Below are positions 1-8,640 of a DNA stretch of 39,678 bases, one piece after another (position 1 is the first letter of the stretch; the number at the start of each line of letters is the position of its first letter). The stretch lies in assembly GCA_947454025.1 (NCBI GenBank), contig CANGIZ010000014.1:1-39678 (forward strand), given 5' to 3'. Under the pieces are notes generated by a model. That model searched no databases and was not told where the DNA came from. It was given only the letters and a program-made list of their open reading frames with translations. The position numbers and the translations under genes are program-made. This stretch comes from Bacteroidota bacterium. GTDB taxonomy: Bacteria > Bacteroidota > Bacteroidia > Chitinophagales > Chitinophagaceae.

Positions 1-973
1 TGAATACGTATCTATCCTTAAAGGAGAAGAGAATAGCCGTAAGCAAAACAACAAAATCAACGGTTTCTTAATGATCGCGTTTTTGGTGTTAGGTTTTATT
101 GGCGTGTACGTTTGTAACGACCACCTTTTTGGTAAAACTTTATTAGCACACGAAGCGGCAAGTATCCAAGGTGAAAAATTGGACCAAATGCTTTGGATCA
201 CTTTAATCATTACAGGTATTGTATTCGTGGCTACTCAAGTACTTTTATTTTGGTTCTCATATAAGTACCAAGAAAACGAAAACAGAAAAGTATTCTTCTT
301 TGCACATAGTACTAAATTAGAATTAATTTGGACTGCAATCCCTGCAATCACTTTAACGGTGTTGGTTATTTTTGGCTTACGTAACTGGTTCTTCTTTACT
401 GGTGACGCACCTAAAAATGCAATGGTAGTGGAAGTAACTGGTAAGCAGTTTGGATGGATTTTCCGTTACCCAGGAAAGGATGCTGTGTTCGGCAAAAAAT
501 ATTATAAAAACATCGATCCTGCTACTAACTCAGTTGGTATTATTTGGGATGATAAATATGCTCAAGATGATATCTTAACTGAACAAACCATGTATGTAGT
601 AAAAGGTCAACCTGTTAAATTAATTATTGGTTCAAGAGACGTTGTGCATGACGTAGGTTTGTCTGCTTTCCGTTTAAAAATGGATGCAGTACCTGGTATC
701 CCAACAACTATGTGGTTTACTCCTAAATTCACTACGAAAGAAATGAGAGAAAAAACGGGCAACCCTAATTTCACTTATGAAATTTCTTGTGACCAAATGT
801 GTGGTAATGGTCACTACTCTATGAAAGGTGTGGTGGAAGTTGTTGAGCAAGAAGAATATGATTTATGGATGGCTAAACAAAAGCCTCAATATTTTACTGC
901 TTATCCCGACAAAGATCCGAGCGCAGTTCCAACTGCAACTAAAGCAGATAGCACAGCAACAGTAAAAAAATAA
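1..973 (+). CDS. coxB: Cytochrome c oxidase subunit II (5' partial)
   Basis: CuA-bearing subunit that takes electrons from cytochrome c and passes them to subunit I in the inner membrane. The reading frame is open from base 2, so the gene begins before the window; the ATG at 71 is internal or an alternative start. Two hydrophobic segments are visible (about bases 71-120 and 190-260), followed by a periplasmic cupredoxin domain. The CuA signature C-x3-C-x3-H-x2-M is complete at about 787-822, and an upstream His lies in a VVHD motif near 640-650. The C-terminus ends in a short Thr/Ala/Lys-rich tail. It is followed after 29 bp by coxA in the same operon. The family assignment is secure. Confidence 0.95.
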   Translation, partial: EYVSILKGEENSRKQNNKINGFLMIAFLVLGFIGVYVCNDHLFGKTLLAHEAASIQGEKLDQMLWITLIITGIVFVATQVLLFWFSYKYQENENRKVFFFAHSTKLELIWTAIPAITLTVLVIFGLRNWFFFTGDAPKNAMVVEVTGKQFGWIFRYPGKDAVFGKKYYKNIDPATNSVGIIWDDKYAQDDILTEQTMYVVKGQPVKLIIGSRDVVHDVGLSAFRLKMDAVPGIPTTMWFTPKFTTKEMREKTGNPNFTYEISCDQMCGNGHYSMKGVVEVVEQEEYDLWMAKQKPQYFTAYPDKDPSAVPTATKADSTATVKK

Positions 974-1002
974 TTTAAAGAAACTTTATTTAAATAGAAC
1001 GT

Positions 1003-2796
1003 ATGAGTCACGAAGCAGTTTTACATAGTCACGATAGTCATGGTCACGATGATCATGCACATCATGAAACATTCTTATCTAAATATGTGTTCAGCATGGA
1101 CCATAAAATGATCGCGAAGCAATTCTTGATCACTGGTATGGTTTGGGCTGTACTTGGAGGTTTAATGAGTGTGCTTTTCCGTTTACAATTAGGATATCCA
1201 GATGCGAGTTTTCCTTGGTTAGAATCTATCTTGGGTAAATGGGCAAAGGGTGGTCAAATCACTCCCGAAGCTTATTATGCTTTGGTAACTACCCACGGTA
1301 CCGTATTGGTATTTTTTGTATTAACTGCAGGCTTGTCTGGTACTTTCGCCAACTTCTTGATTCCATTACAAATTGGTGCACGCGATATGGCGTCTCCATT
1401 TATGAATATGTTATCCTATTGGTTTTTCTTAACAGCCAGCATTGTAATGTTGTGTTCTCTATTTGTTGAAACAGGACCATTTAGTGGTGGTTGGGTTGCG
1501 TATCCTCCATTGTCTGCATTGCACGATGCTTCTCCTGGTTCTAAATCAGGTATGGACTTATGGATTATTTCAATGGCATTATTTGTGGTATCTTCTTTAT
1601 TAGGTGGTTTGAATTATATCGCAACTATTTTGAACATGCGTACAAAAGGAATGAGCATGACGCGTTTACCTTTAACTATTTGGGCATTGTTCTTTACAGC
1701 CGTATTAGGTGTATTGTCTTTCCCAGTATTGTTATCGGGCTTTATCTTATTAATTTTTGATAGAAACTTTGGTACTTCATTCTACCTTTCTGATATTTTT
1801 GTGAATGGTGTGGGTGCATTATCTAACGAAGGCGGTAGTGCTATTTTATACCAACATTTATTCTGGTTCTTAGGTCACCCTGAGGTATACATTATCTTAT
1901 TACCTGCCATGGGTATGGTGTCTGAGATCATGTCTGTAAATTCTCGTAAACCAATTTTTGGTTATATGGCTATGTTAGGTTCATTATTTGCTATTGCAGT
2001 ATTGGCCTTCCTAGTTTGGGCGCATCACATGTTCGTAACAGGATTAAATCCATTCTTAGGTTCTGTGTTCGTTCTATTAACTTTATTAATCGCCGTTCCT
2101 TCTGCTATTAAAGTATTTAACTGGTTAACTACTTTATGGAGAGGTAATATCCGTTTCACTCCTGGTATGTTGTTTGCAATTGGTTTTGTAAGCTTATTTA
2201 TTTCAGGTGGTTTAACTGGTATTTGGTTAGGTAACGCTGCTTTAGATATTCACTTACACGATACGTACTTTGTTATTGCGCATTTCCATATTGTAATGGG
2301 TGTGGCTAGTATGTTTGGTATGTTCGCTGGTGTGTACCATTGGTTCCCTAAAATGTATGGTCGTTATTTAAATAACTCCTTAGGGTACATTCACTTTTGG
2401 GTAACTTTAGCAGGTGCTTACATGATTTTCTGGCCTATGCACTACGAAGGATTGGCTGGTATGCCACGTCGTTATTTTGATTTTAGCATTTGGGAAAGTT
2501 TCAAACAATTTGCTGAATTAAATCGTTTCATTAGCACGGTTGCAATGATTGTATTTGCTACACAAATTTTATTCTTAATTAACTTCTTCTATTCCATATT
2601 CAAGGGTCGTAAAGTAACAGATCTAAATCCTTGGAAATCTAACACATTAGAGTGGACAACACCAATTAACCCTGGTCATGGTAACTGGCCTGGTGAAATT
2701 CCTGAAGTACACCGTTGGCCTTATGACTACGGTAAGGATGGAGTGGACTTTATTCCACAAGATGTTCCAGTAGGCGCGAACGAATCAAGCCACTAA
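1003..2796 (+). CDS. coxA: Cytochrome c oxidase subunit I
   Basis: Catalytic heme-copper subunit that reduces O2 and pumps protons. The 597-residue multi-TM protein carries the hallmark HPEVY motif (CuB His and cross-linked Tyr, near base 1875), the HH pair in AHHMF (near 2025) and the HDTYFVIAHFHIV helix that supplies the heme ligands (near 2255-2290). The D-channel-type segment GARDMASPFMN is also present. The N-terminus has an unusually His/Asp-rich stretch (about residues 3-22) before the first conserved MDHK segment. It lies directly downstream of coxB, and an intrinsic terminator follows at 2805-2837. Confidence 0.97.
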   Translation: MSHEAVLHSHDSHGHDDHAHHETFLSKYVFSMDHKMIAKQFLITGMVWAVLGGLMSVLFRLQLGYPDASFPWLESILGKWAKGGQITPEAYYALVTTHGTVLVFFVLTAGLSGTFANFLIPLQIGARDMASPFMNMLSYWFFLTASIVMLCSLFVETGPFSGGWVAYPPLSALHDASPGSKSGMDLWIISMALFVVSSLLGGLNYIATILNMRTKGMSMTRLPLTIWALFFTAVLGVLSFPVLLSGFILLIFDRNFGTSFYLSDIFVNGVGALSNEGGSAILYQHLFWFLGHPEVYIILLPAMGMVSEIMSVNSRKPIFGYMAMLGSLFAIAVLAFLVWAHHMFVTGLNPFLGSVFVLLTLLIAVPSAIKVFNWLTTLWRGNIRFTPGMLFAIGFVSLFISGGLTGIWLGNAALDIHLHDTYFVIAHFHIVMGVASMFGMFAGVYHWFPKMYGRYLNNSLGYIHFWVTLAGAYMIFWPMHYEGLAGMPRRYFDFSIWESFKQFAELNRFISTVAMIVFATQILFLINFFYSIFKGRKVTDLNPWKSNTLEWTTPINPGHGNWPGEIPEVHRWPYDYGKDGVDFIPQDVPVGANESSH

Positions 2797-2804
2797 AAAT
2801 TTTG

Positions 2805-2837
2805 ATTATGCCCTGTTCAATCGGGGCATAATTTTTT
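2805..2837 (+). terminator. Intrinsic terminator after coxA
   Basis: A perfect 9-bp stem (ATTATGCCC / GGGCATAAT) with a 10-base loop runs into a T-rich tract. It lies between coxA and ctaB. It could end the coxBA transcript or only attenuate it, because ctaB follows on the same strand within 11 bases. Confidence 0.75.
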
Positions 2838-2847
2838 ATCTCCAAAA

Positions 2848-3720
2848 ATGAAAGCAACTTTAAAAAATTACGGACAACTCATGAAGTTTACACTCAGTTT
2901 TACTGTAGTGTTCACTTGCGTAATTTGTTATCAGTTAGCGCCGAATATTAAAAGCTATAATTGGTTCAATATTTTACTATTGACTTTTGCGGGGTTGTGC
3001 ATCACCGGAAGCGCTAACGCGATTAATCAGGCAGTTGAAAAAGATACGGATGCGCAAATGAAGCGCACTAGCAATCGTCCCGTTGCTGCAGGACGACTTA
3101 CGCAACAACAAGCTTACGCATTTGCAATTATAACAGGGGTACTTGGTGTTGGGCTCATGTTGTATTTTAATATGGCCGCTGCATTGCTTTCAGCGTTCAG
3201 TTTGTTTTTATATGCTTTCATTTATACACCGTTAAAAAAAATAAATTCAATAGCTGTATTAGTGGGTGCTTTTCCAGGAGCCATACCTTGTTTAATTGGA
3301 TGGGTAGCCGCTACTAATGAGTTTAGTGCTGGTGGATGGGTGTTATTATTAATTCAATTTTTATGGCAGTTCCCTCATTTTTGGGCCATTGCCTGGGTTT
3401 CACATACCGATTATTCCAAAGTGGGTTTTAAATTATTACCTGCAAAGGAAGGGCCTACTCGCTTCACCGCATTGCAAAGTATTATGTATGCTGTGCTAAT
3501 GGTGCCAATAGGATTTTTACCACATTACTTTCACTTAACGGGTGAATGGAGCATGTGGGTAGTACTCGTTGCAAATATATTCATGGTGGTACAATGTGTA
3601 CGTTTATATCAAAACATGGGTGTGCCTGCTGCAAGACGCGTAATGTTCAGTAGCTATATTTATTTACCAATAGTGTATTTATCCTTATTGGCGGACAAAT
3701 TAAATTTCATACACCTATAA
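2848..3720 (+). CDS. ctaB: Protoheme IX farnesyltransferase (heme O synthase)
   Basis: Membrane UbiA-family prenyltransferase that adds a farnesyl group to heme b to make heme O, the precursor of heme A for this oxidase. The first Asp-rich motif is clear: N-x3-D-T-D-x2-M-K-R-T-x2-R-P near residues 63-79. The length (290 residues) and the repeated hydrophobic helices fit the family. The ATG at 2848 gives the normal N-terminus. It lies between the coxA terminator and the subunit III genes, which is the usual context. No heme A synthase gene is seen in the window. Confidence 0.95.
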   Translation: MKATLKNYGQLMKFTLSFTVVFTCVICYQLAPNIKSYNWFNILLLTFAGLCITGSANAINQAVEKDTDAQMKRTSNRPVAAGRLTQQQAYAFAIITGVLGVGLMLYFNMAAALLSAFSLFLYAFIYTPLKKINSIAVLVGAFPGAIPCLIGWVAATNEFSAGGWVLLLIQFLWQFPHFWAIAWVSHTDYSKVGFKLLPAKEGPTRFTALQSIMYAVLMVPIGFLPHYFHLTGEWSMWVVLVANIFMVVQCVRLYQNMGVPAARRVMFSSYIYLPIVYLSLLADKLNFIHL

Positions 3721-3730
3721 AATTTTGTTT

Positions 3731-4306
3731 ATGTCAACTGATATTCAATTGGAAAAGAAAAAGATTCACCCTTATCAATATTATTTATGGGGTGGACTAG
3801 GGAGTATTGTAATGATGTTTGCAGGTTTAACAAGCGCTTATATTGTTAAAAAAAGCCAAGCCAACTGGTTGGATTTCGAATTACCGAATGTTTTCATGGC
3901 TTCAACAGTGGTTATTTTAATTAGCAGTTTCACCATTCAAATGGCGGTGAAAAAGCAAAAAGAGCAAAATGAAAATCAATACCGTGGTTTTTTGTCTCTA
4001 ACGGCTATCTTGGGATTGGTTTTTATCATTTTACAAATACAGGGATTTAAAGCCCTAGAAGCCAATAGTATTGCCTTGATAGGTAATAGAAGCAATTCTG
4101 CTGCCTCTTTCTTATTTGTAATCACTGGTTTGCACCTTTTGCACGTTTTGGGTGGTATTGTTGCCCTAATTTGGATTAGTTTAAAGGCAGTTTCTTCCAA
4201 AAACAACATTGATAATCCTATGCCTGTAAAGTTGGTATCCAATTATTGGCATTTTGTAGACATATTGTGGGTTTACCTTTTTGTATTCCTGCGTTGGGTT
4301 GGCTAA
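3731..4306 (+). CDS. Cytochrome c oxidase subunit III-like protein, first copy
   Basis: A 191-residue membrane protein of the subunit III (CoxC) superfamily with about five hydrophobic helices. It carries the conserved closing signatures of the family: a GLHLLHVLGG helix and a final YWHFVDILWVYLF helix. I chose ATG 3731; a TTG two codons upstream is in frame but less likely. It is shorter and more divergent than the next gene. Two tandem subunit III-type genes are usual in Bacteroidota oxidase operons. It follows ctaB by 10 bases. Confidence 0.88.
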   Translation: MSTDIQLEKKKIHPYQYYLWGGLGSIVMMFAGLTSAYIVKKSQANWLDFELPNVFMASTVVILISSFTIQMAVKKQKEQNENQYRGFLSLTAILGLVFIILQIQGFKALEANSIALIGNRSNSAASFLFVITGLHLLHVLGGIVALIWISLKAVSSKNNIDNPMPVKLVSNYWHFVDILWVYLFVFLRWVG

Positions 4307-4381
4307 ACCCAAAAAAAGTAGGGTATTTTTATGCAAATATCCTTGATAGCCAATATTTTTGCAATGAAATTGAAATAACAC

Positions 4382-5068
4382 ATGTCAAATGTAACAACCG
4401 CTTCAACAAAGGAAGCAAAATGGTGGAACGGAGGGAAAAGTCCCTTTGATGTAGAGTACGGAAAAGTAATGATGTGGTACTTTTTAATGAGTGACGCATT
4501 TACTTTCGGTGCCTTCTTAATTGCTTATGGTACCGTACGTTTTTCTACAAACGGATGGCCTAACCCGAACGAAGTATTTAAAAGTTATCCATTCGCAGGT
4601 GAAGGTACCAACGCACCATTGGTGTTTGTATCTATCATGACTTTCATTTTGATTATCAGTTCTGTAACCATGGTATTAGCAGTACATGCTGGTAAAATGA
4701 TGGATAAAAAAGGAGTGGTAAGAAATATGATTTTCACCATCATTGGCGGTATAGCATTTTTAAGCTGTCAAGCTTGGGAGTGGAATCACTTGCATCATGA
4801 AGGTGCTTGGTGGGGTATGAATCCATTTATCAATGCAGATGGAACCGCATCAACTACGAACTTCACTAACTTTTTCTTTACCATTACTGGATTCCACGGA
4901 TTCCACGTATTTAGTGGTGTAGTTATTAATATCATCATGTTAATTATGACTTTGTTGAATAAGTTTGAACAAAGAGGTCATTATTTAATGATTGAAAAAG
5001 CAGGATTGTACTGGCACTTTGTAGACTTAGTGTGGGTATTCGTATTCACTTGCTTTTATTTATTATAA
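4382..5068 (+). CDS. Cytochrome c oxidase subunit III, second copy
   Basis: A 228-residue subunit III with the canonical motifs: WYFLMSDAFTFGAF in the first helix, GFHGFHVFSGV in the penultimate region and GLYWHFVDLVWVFVF at the end. It stabilises subunit I and guides proton entry in the oxidase complex. It lies 75 bases after the first subunit III-like gene and 49 bases before subunit IV, so the three are probably co-transcribed. Confidence 0.93.
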   Translation: MSNVTTASTKEAKWWNGGKSPFDVEYGKVMMWYFLMSDAFTFGAFLIAYGTVRFSTNGWPNPNEVFKSYPFAGEGTNAPLVFVSIMTFILIISSVTMVLAVHAGKMMDKKGVVRNMIFTIIGGIAFLSCQAWEWNHLHHEGAWWGMNPFINADGTASTTNFTNFFFTITGFHGFHVFSGVVINIIMLIMTLLNKFEQRGHYLMIEKAGLYWHFVDLVWVFVFTCFYLL

Positions 5069-5117
5069 AAATTGAAAGCTTCTTAAAACGCTTTTAAAAT
5101 ATTTCAAAAAGATTATT

Positions 5118-5558
5118 ATGTCAGAAAATACACACGAACACGGGGATCCAATAGCAGAGATTAAAAAAGTAACCATTATCTTATCTGTACTAACCATTAT
5201 TGAATTGATTTTAGGATTTTGGATGATTGGAATTACCTCTGAAGGTTTGCGTTTAGCGATCAAAGGAACCATTGTTATTTTGATGTTGGCTAAAGCATTT
5301 TATATAGTTGCTTACTTTATGCACTTAAAACATGAATTAAAAAACTTAATCATGACTATTGTAGTGCCATTAGCATTGTTCATTTGGTTTATCACTGCTT
5401 TCTTATCTGATGGTAATTCATTCAGAAACCTTCGTAACACTTACGACCCTCACTTTAAAGCACAGTCTGAAATTAAAGTAGAGAAGAAAGCAGAAGGCAC
5501 GCATGCGACAGAAGAGAAGGAAGGTAAATCCGAGCCTACTGAAACCAAGAAAGATTAG
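5118..5558 (+). CDS. Cytochrome c oxidase subunit IV family protein
   Basis: A small (146-residue) accessory subunit of bacterial caa3/aa3 oxidases. Three hydrophobic segments are visible, and the second and third flank the characteristic FYIVAYFMHLKHE sequence. The C-terminal 40 residues are charged and low in complexity (Lys/Glu/Thr-rich), probably a flexible cytoplasmic tail. It is the last structural gene of the oxidase operon; an intrinsic terminator follows at 5583. Confidence 0.9.
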   Translation: MSENTHEHGDPIAEIKKVTIILSVLTIIELILGFWMIGITSEGLRLAIKGTIVILMLAKAFYIVAYFMHLKHELKNLIMTIVVPLALFIWFITAFLSDGNSFRNLRNTYDPHFKAQSEIKVEKKAEGTHATEEKEGKSEPTETKKD

Positions 5559-5582
5559 TGAAATACTACTTTAATATTTAAA

Positions 5583-5608
5583 AACCATCCCATTCCGGAT
5601 GGTTTTTT
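5583..5608 (+). terminator. Intrinsic terminator of the oxidase operon
   Basis: An 8-bp stem AACCATCC / GGATGGTT with a 6-base loop followed by six T residues, 24 bases after the subunit IV stop codon. Together with the new gene starting at 5666 it marks the end of the structural-subunit transcript. Confidence 0.85.
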
Positions 5609-5665
5609 ATTTTAATCCAATGTCTTTTAGGCTTTCCGTTGTAACTTCGCTTATTAATATTTTGT

Positions 5666-6478
5666 ATGTCTAAAAAATCAATTTACGGTTTAATTATTGC
5701 CCTACTTATTCCGGTGCTTTGTTACTTGTGGTTAAAATCAGCAAGTGAAAGCGCAGTGATTATGCCACGTCATTATATATTAGACACTGTAGTAGAAAAG
5801 GAAGTAAAGGGTAAAACAGAAACAGATAGTATCTGGCATACCACCAAAGATATTCGCTTGGTAAACCAATTGGGGGATACCGTGAACTTGTACGATCAAA
5901 AAGGTAAAATAATTATTCTTGATTTTTTCTTTACCAGCTGTGGAAGTATTTGTCCAAAGCTCACGCACAATATGGTTAAGTTACAACAAGCATTTGTTAA
6001 AGGAGGTGATGCGCGTAAAAAACAAGTGGATACTTCCATTGTTCAATTTATGTCCATGTCGGTTGACCCAGTTAGAGATAGTGTTCCTGTGTTAAGAGAA
6101 TATGCTAACAAGATGAATGTGATTTCTGACAACTGGTGGTTGTTAACAGGCAATAGAGACTCCATTTATAATTTTGCTTTTGCTGAAATGAAAGTGGATC
6201 AATTTAGCCAAGAACCAGTGAACCCCGATTTTGTACATACCAGCCGTTTTGTGTTGATTGACAAAAACATGCAAGTGCGCGGCTACTATAATGGATTGGA
6301 TTCTACTTCCTTATTAAAACTAGCCAAGGATGTTGGTTATATTATGCTAGAGAAAGACCGCACCAAAAAAAGTGAGGTTTTTCAACAAATCATCGAACTA
6401 AGTTGGCTATGGCTTGTTATAGCAGTGCTTGTGGGCGGATTTGTTTATTATTTTACAAGTACTAGACAAAAGAATTAA
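5666..6478 (+). CDS. SCO1/SenC-type copper chaperone
   Basis: Thioredoxin-fold copper chaperone that helps assemble the CuA centre of cytochrome oxidase. The copper site is complete: CxxxCP (C-G-S-I-C-P, near base 5940-5960) and the distal His in PDFVHTSRF (near 6235). An N-terminal membrane anchor is present, and a second hydrophobic helix near the C-terminus (about residues 245-265) gives it an unusual double anchor. It follows the oxidase operon, as expected for this role. Confidence 0.92.
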   Translation: MSKKSIYGLIIALLIPVLCYLWLKSASESAVIMPRHYILDTVVEKEVKGKTETDSIWHTTKDIRLVNQLGDTVNLYDQKGKIIILDFFFTSCGSICPKLTHNMVKLQQAFVKGGDARKKQVDTSIVQFMSMSVDPVRDSVPVLREYANKMNVISDNWWLLTGNRDSIYNFAFAEMKVDQFSQEPVNPDFVHTSRFVLIDKNMQVRGYYNGLDSTSLLKLAKDVGYIMLEKDRTKKSEVFQQIIELSWLWLVIAVLVGGFVYYFTSTRQKN

Positions 6479-6506
6479 ATCAATTTTAAAAAATAATAGT
6501 AAAAAT

Positions 6507-7091
6507 ATGTTAGCACCATCCATTCAAAAAAATGACAAACAAGCTAAATTATTAATTGGCATTTTCAGTGCAGTTGTTCTTGTAGCAGTTACATTTTTAA
6601 GCAAGTTTACTTTGAATGTTTCATTGCCTTTTGATAAACATATTTTTGCTTTAGCTAATGCAATTATTAATACAGCTGTAGCCATTTTATTAGTAGCTGC
6701 AGTAATTGCGGTGAAAAATAAAAATTATCAGTTACATAAGTCTTTAATGTTAACGGCTTTATTGTTGTCGGTGTTGTTTTTAGTAACCTATATAGCACAC
6801 CACTTGTTTGCAGGTGAAGCACGTTATGGTGATGCTAATTTTGATGGCGTTGTTTCACCTCAGGAAGCTGCTGCTGTAGGCAACTTGCGTCCATTCTATT
6901 TAATATTATTAACTACGCATATCATTTTAGCTGCGACTAGTTTACCCTTTATTTTATTTACCGCTTATCGTGGATTGACAGGGGAGTATGCCGATCATAA
7001 ACGCAAAGGAAGAACTATGTGGAAGGTTTGGTTTTATGTAGCTGCAACGGGTCCATTGGTTTACTGGATGATCAAACCTTATTATAACTAA
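6507..7091 (+). CDS. DUF420 membrane protein with an EF-hand-like loop
   Basis: A 194-residue, roughly five-helix membrane protein of the DUF420 family, often found with oxidase assembly genes; its molecular function is unknown. I chose ATG 6507 because the longer frame overlaps the SCO1 gene out of phase. The conserved His-containing helices (YQLHKS, YIAHHLF, LTTHI) are present. Between helices 3 and 4 lies a canonical 12-residue EF-hand-type loop (D109, N111, D113, G114, S117, E120). It converges with the next gene and the stop codons overlap. Confidence 0.82.
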   Translation: MLAPSIQKNDKQAKLLIGIFSAVVLVAVTFLSKFTLNVSLPFDKHIFALANAIINTAVAILLVAAVIAVKNKNYQLHKSLMLTALLLSVLFLVTYIAHHLFAGEARYGDANFDGVVSPQEAAAVGNLRPFYLILLTTHIILAATSLPFILFTAYRGLTGEYADHKRKGRTMWKVWFYVAATGPLVYWMIKPYYN

Positions 7092-7435
7092 TAGCCTAGT
7101 TCGATACTAGGGTCCCAGAATATTTTTTCAAAGTCCATTACGGTTTCGTTTTGGACTTTTATTTTTTCCTTTTCTAACAATTCTTTCATTTTGGTAGGTG
7201 TTTCAAAATGCGCTTTACCTGTTAACATCCCATTGCGATTTACGACTCTATGTGCAGGTACTTTTGGTTTTACACCATGTGATGCATTCATTGCCCAACC
7301 CACCATGCGTGAACTGCCACCTGTGCCAATGTATTTTGCAATGGCTCCATAACTTGTAACACGCCCCTTTGGTATTAAACGTACCACATCAAATACGTTT
7401 TGAAAAAAGTCCTGTGTTTTAGGCGTGTATTGCAT
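7088..7435 (-). CDS. Alkyltransferase-like protein (MGMT family, catalytic Cys absent)
   Basis: The 115-residue protein matches the DNA-binding domain of O6-alkylguanine-DNA alkyltransferases (MGMT/Ogt): IPKGRVTSYG, the helix-turn-helix around residues 27-47 with its Arg finger, and the active-site segment. In the active site, PCHR is replaced by P60-A61-H62-R63, so the acceptor Cys is missing. It should therefore be an ATL-type protein that binds O6-alkylguanine and flags it for nucleotide excision repair, not a suicide repair enzyme. The functional statement is family knowledge; the substitution is seen directly. Confidence 0.88.
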   Translation of the reverse strand: MQYTPKTQDFFQNVFDVVRLIPKGRVTSYGAIAKYIGTGGSSRMVGWAMNASHGVKPKVPAHRVVNRNGMLTGKAHFETPTKMKELLEKEKIKVQNETVMDFEKIFWDPSIELGY

Positions 7436-7476
7436 GTGTGTTGCTTACTAATTCGATTCTAAATAAAACGATTTTA

Positions 7477-8259
7477 TTATTCCATCGCTTGTTTACCATT
7501 ACGCGCTAGGCTATCGTGGGTTTCAGTCACTTCAAATTCTGCAATCAGCTCTTTTAATTTTTCATCTAATTCCAAAGGCAATTCCTTGTCCAATTTAAAT
7601 TGAAGATAATGTATGCGATTGCTACTTGCTATATTTAAACCTTCGTAATACGTTTTGATGGCGCATCGCGGATCCCATTTATCGGACTGCATAAATTCAG
7701 TTCCATAAACATCATCGGTTGCAGTAAGTAGGGTAAGACCGAATAAATCAATGATGGTTTTTGTAAACAAGTATAAATTAGGACTGTCTGTTTTTAAATG
7801 AACAATACCACCTGGTTGTAAAAATTGTTGATACAAACGTAAAAACTTGGGATGCGTTAAACGCTTTTTTGCTTTGGACAATCTTAATTGTGGATCGGGG
7901 AAAGTAATCCATATTTCGTTTACTTCGTCTTTTGCAAAGTATTGGGTTACTTGGTCAATTTGAGTTCTTACAAAGGCTACGTTTTTTAATCCATCTCTAT
8001 TGGCAATACTTGCGCCTTTCCAAATTCTATTTCCTTTCAAATCTAATCCTAAAAAATGTTGTGTTGGGAACATGCGTCCTAAACCTACTGCGTATTCACC
8101 ACGGCCACAGGCGAGTTCTAAAACAAGAGGACAATTTCTTTTTTCACCTGACAGTGTTTCAAAATAGGCAGCCCATTTGCCTGGCATACCCTGCGGATAT
8201 TCCAACACATTTTCATATTCCTTAATAGCTGCAAACTTGATTAATTTTTTCTGACCCAT
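7477..8259 (-). CDS. trmB: tRNA (guanine-N7-)-methyltransferase
   Basis: SAM-dependent enzyme that makes m7G46 in tRNA variable loops. The SAM motif ELACGRGEY (about residues 48-56) and the family signature WITFPDPQ...KKRLT (about residues 117-136) are intact. At 260 residues it is slightly longer than usual because of a C-terminal charged extension. The ATG at 8259 gives the typical start. It is transcribed towards the alkyltransferase-like gene with a 41-base gap. Confidence 0.93.
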   Translation of the reverse strand: MGQKKLIKFAAIKEYENVLEYPQGMPGKWAAYFETLSGEKRNCPLVLELACGRGEYAVGLGRMFPTQHFLGLDLKGNRIWKGASIANRDGLKNVAFVRTQIDQVTQYFAKDEVNEIWITFPDPQLRLSKAKKRLTHPKFLRLYQQFLQPGGIVHLKTDSPNLYLFTKTIIDLFGLTLLTATDDVYGTEFMQSDKWDPRCAIKTYYEGLNIASSNRIHYLQFKLDKELPLELDEKLKELIAEFEVTETHDSLARNGKQAME

Positions 8260-8330
8260 GGCGCAAAGATACTTCCTAGAAAGGATTCTAGAGGAATAAA
8301 ACTCTGATTTATTTTTCTTTATTCATTTTA

Positions 8331-8364
8331 TACACGTATATTTATCGTACAAAATACACGTGTA
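8331..8364. promoter_or_regulatory. Operator pair for the DUF6364/PIN toxin-antitoxin operon
   Basis: TACACGTATA (8331-8340) and the perfect palindrome TACACGTGTA (8355-8364) lie 24 bp apart, and the second touches the antitoxin start codon. Repeated palindromes at this position are the usual binding sites for an autoregulating antitoxin-toxin complex. The repeats are seen; the binding is inferred. Confidence 0.65.
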
Positions 8365-8640
8365 ATGAAAACCAAGTTAACACTTGTAATGGAAGATGAG
8401 GTTATATATAATGCAAAGCTATATGCAAAAAATAAAGAGGAGAGCCTTTCTTCTTTGGTTGAGAATTATTTAAAAGCAGTTGCTTTAGGTCAATCGAATG
8501 AAAACGAAAATAAGCGTTCAGTTAAAAAAGTCTCAAGTCCAATTGAGAAATACAGGGGAATTATGAATCTGTCGCCTGATTATGATCCTAAAGATGAGAT
8601 TGCTAAATATTTATTAGAAAAATATAATAAACTCAAATGA
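8365..8640 (+). CDS. DUF6364-type antitoxin
   Basis: A 91-residue protein with an N-terminal ribbon-helix-helix-like segment (KLTLVMEDEVIYNAKLYAK, then SLSSLVENYLK), matching the DUF6364 antitoxin family. The C-terminal half (residues 50-91) is charged and ends in a helix that would wrap the toxin. Its stop overlaps the toxin start by 4 bases (ATGA), so the two genes are translationally coupled. It probably represses its own promoter through the two TACACGTRTA sites directly upstream. Confidence 0.82.
   Translation: MKTKLTLVMEDEVIYNAKLYAKNKEESLSSLVENYLKAVALGQSNENENKRSVKKVSSPIEKYRGIMNLSPDYDPKDEIAKYLLEKYNKLK

Noticed and set aside
4246..4449. Overlapping plus-strand reading frame between the two subunit III genes
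   Set aside because: It lies out of frame over the end of one and the start of the next conserved oxidase gene and has no family pattern.
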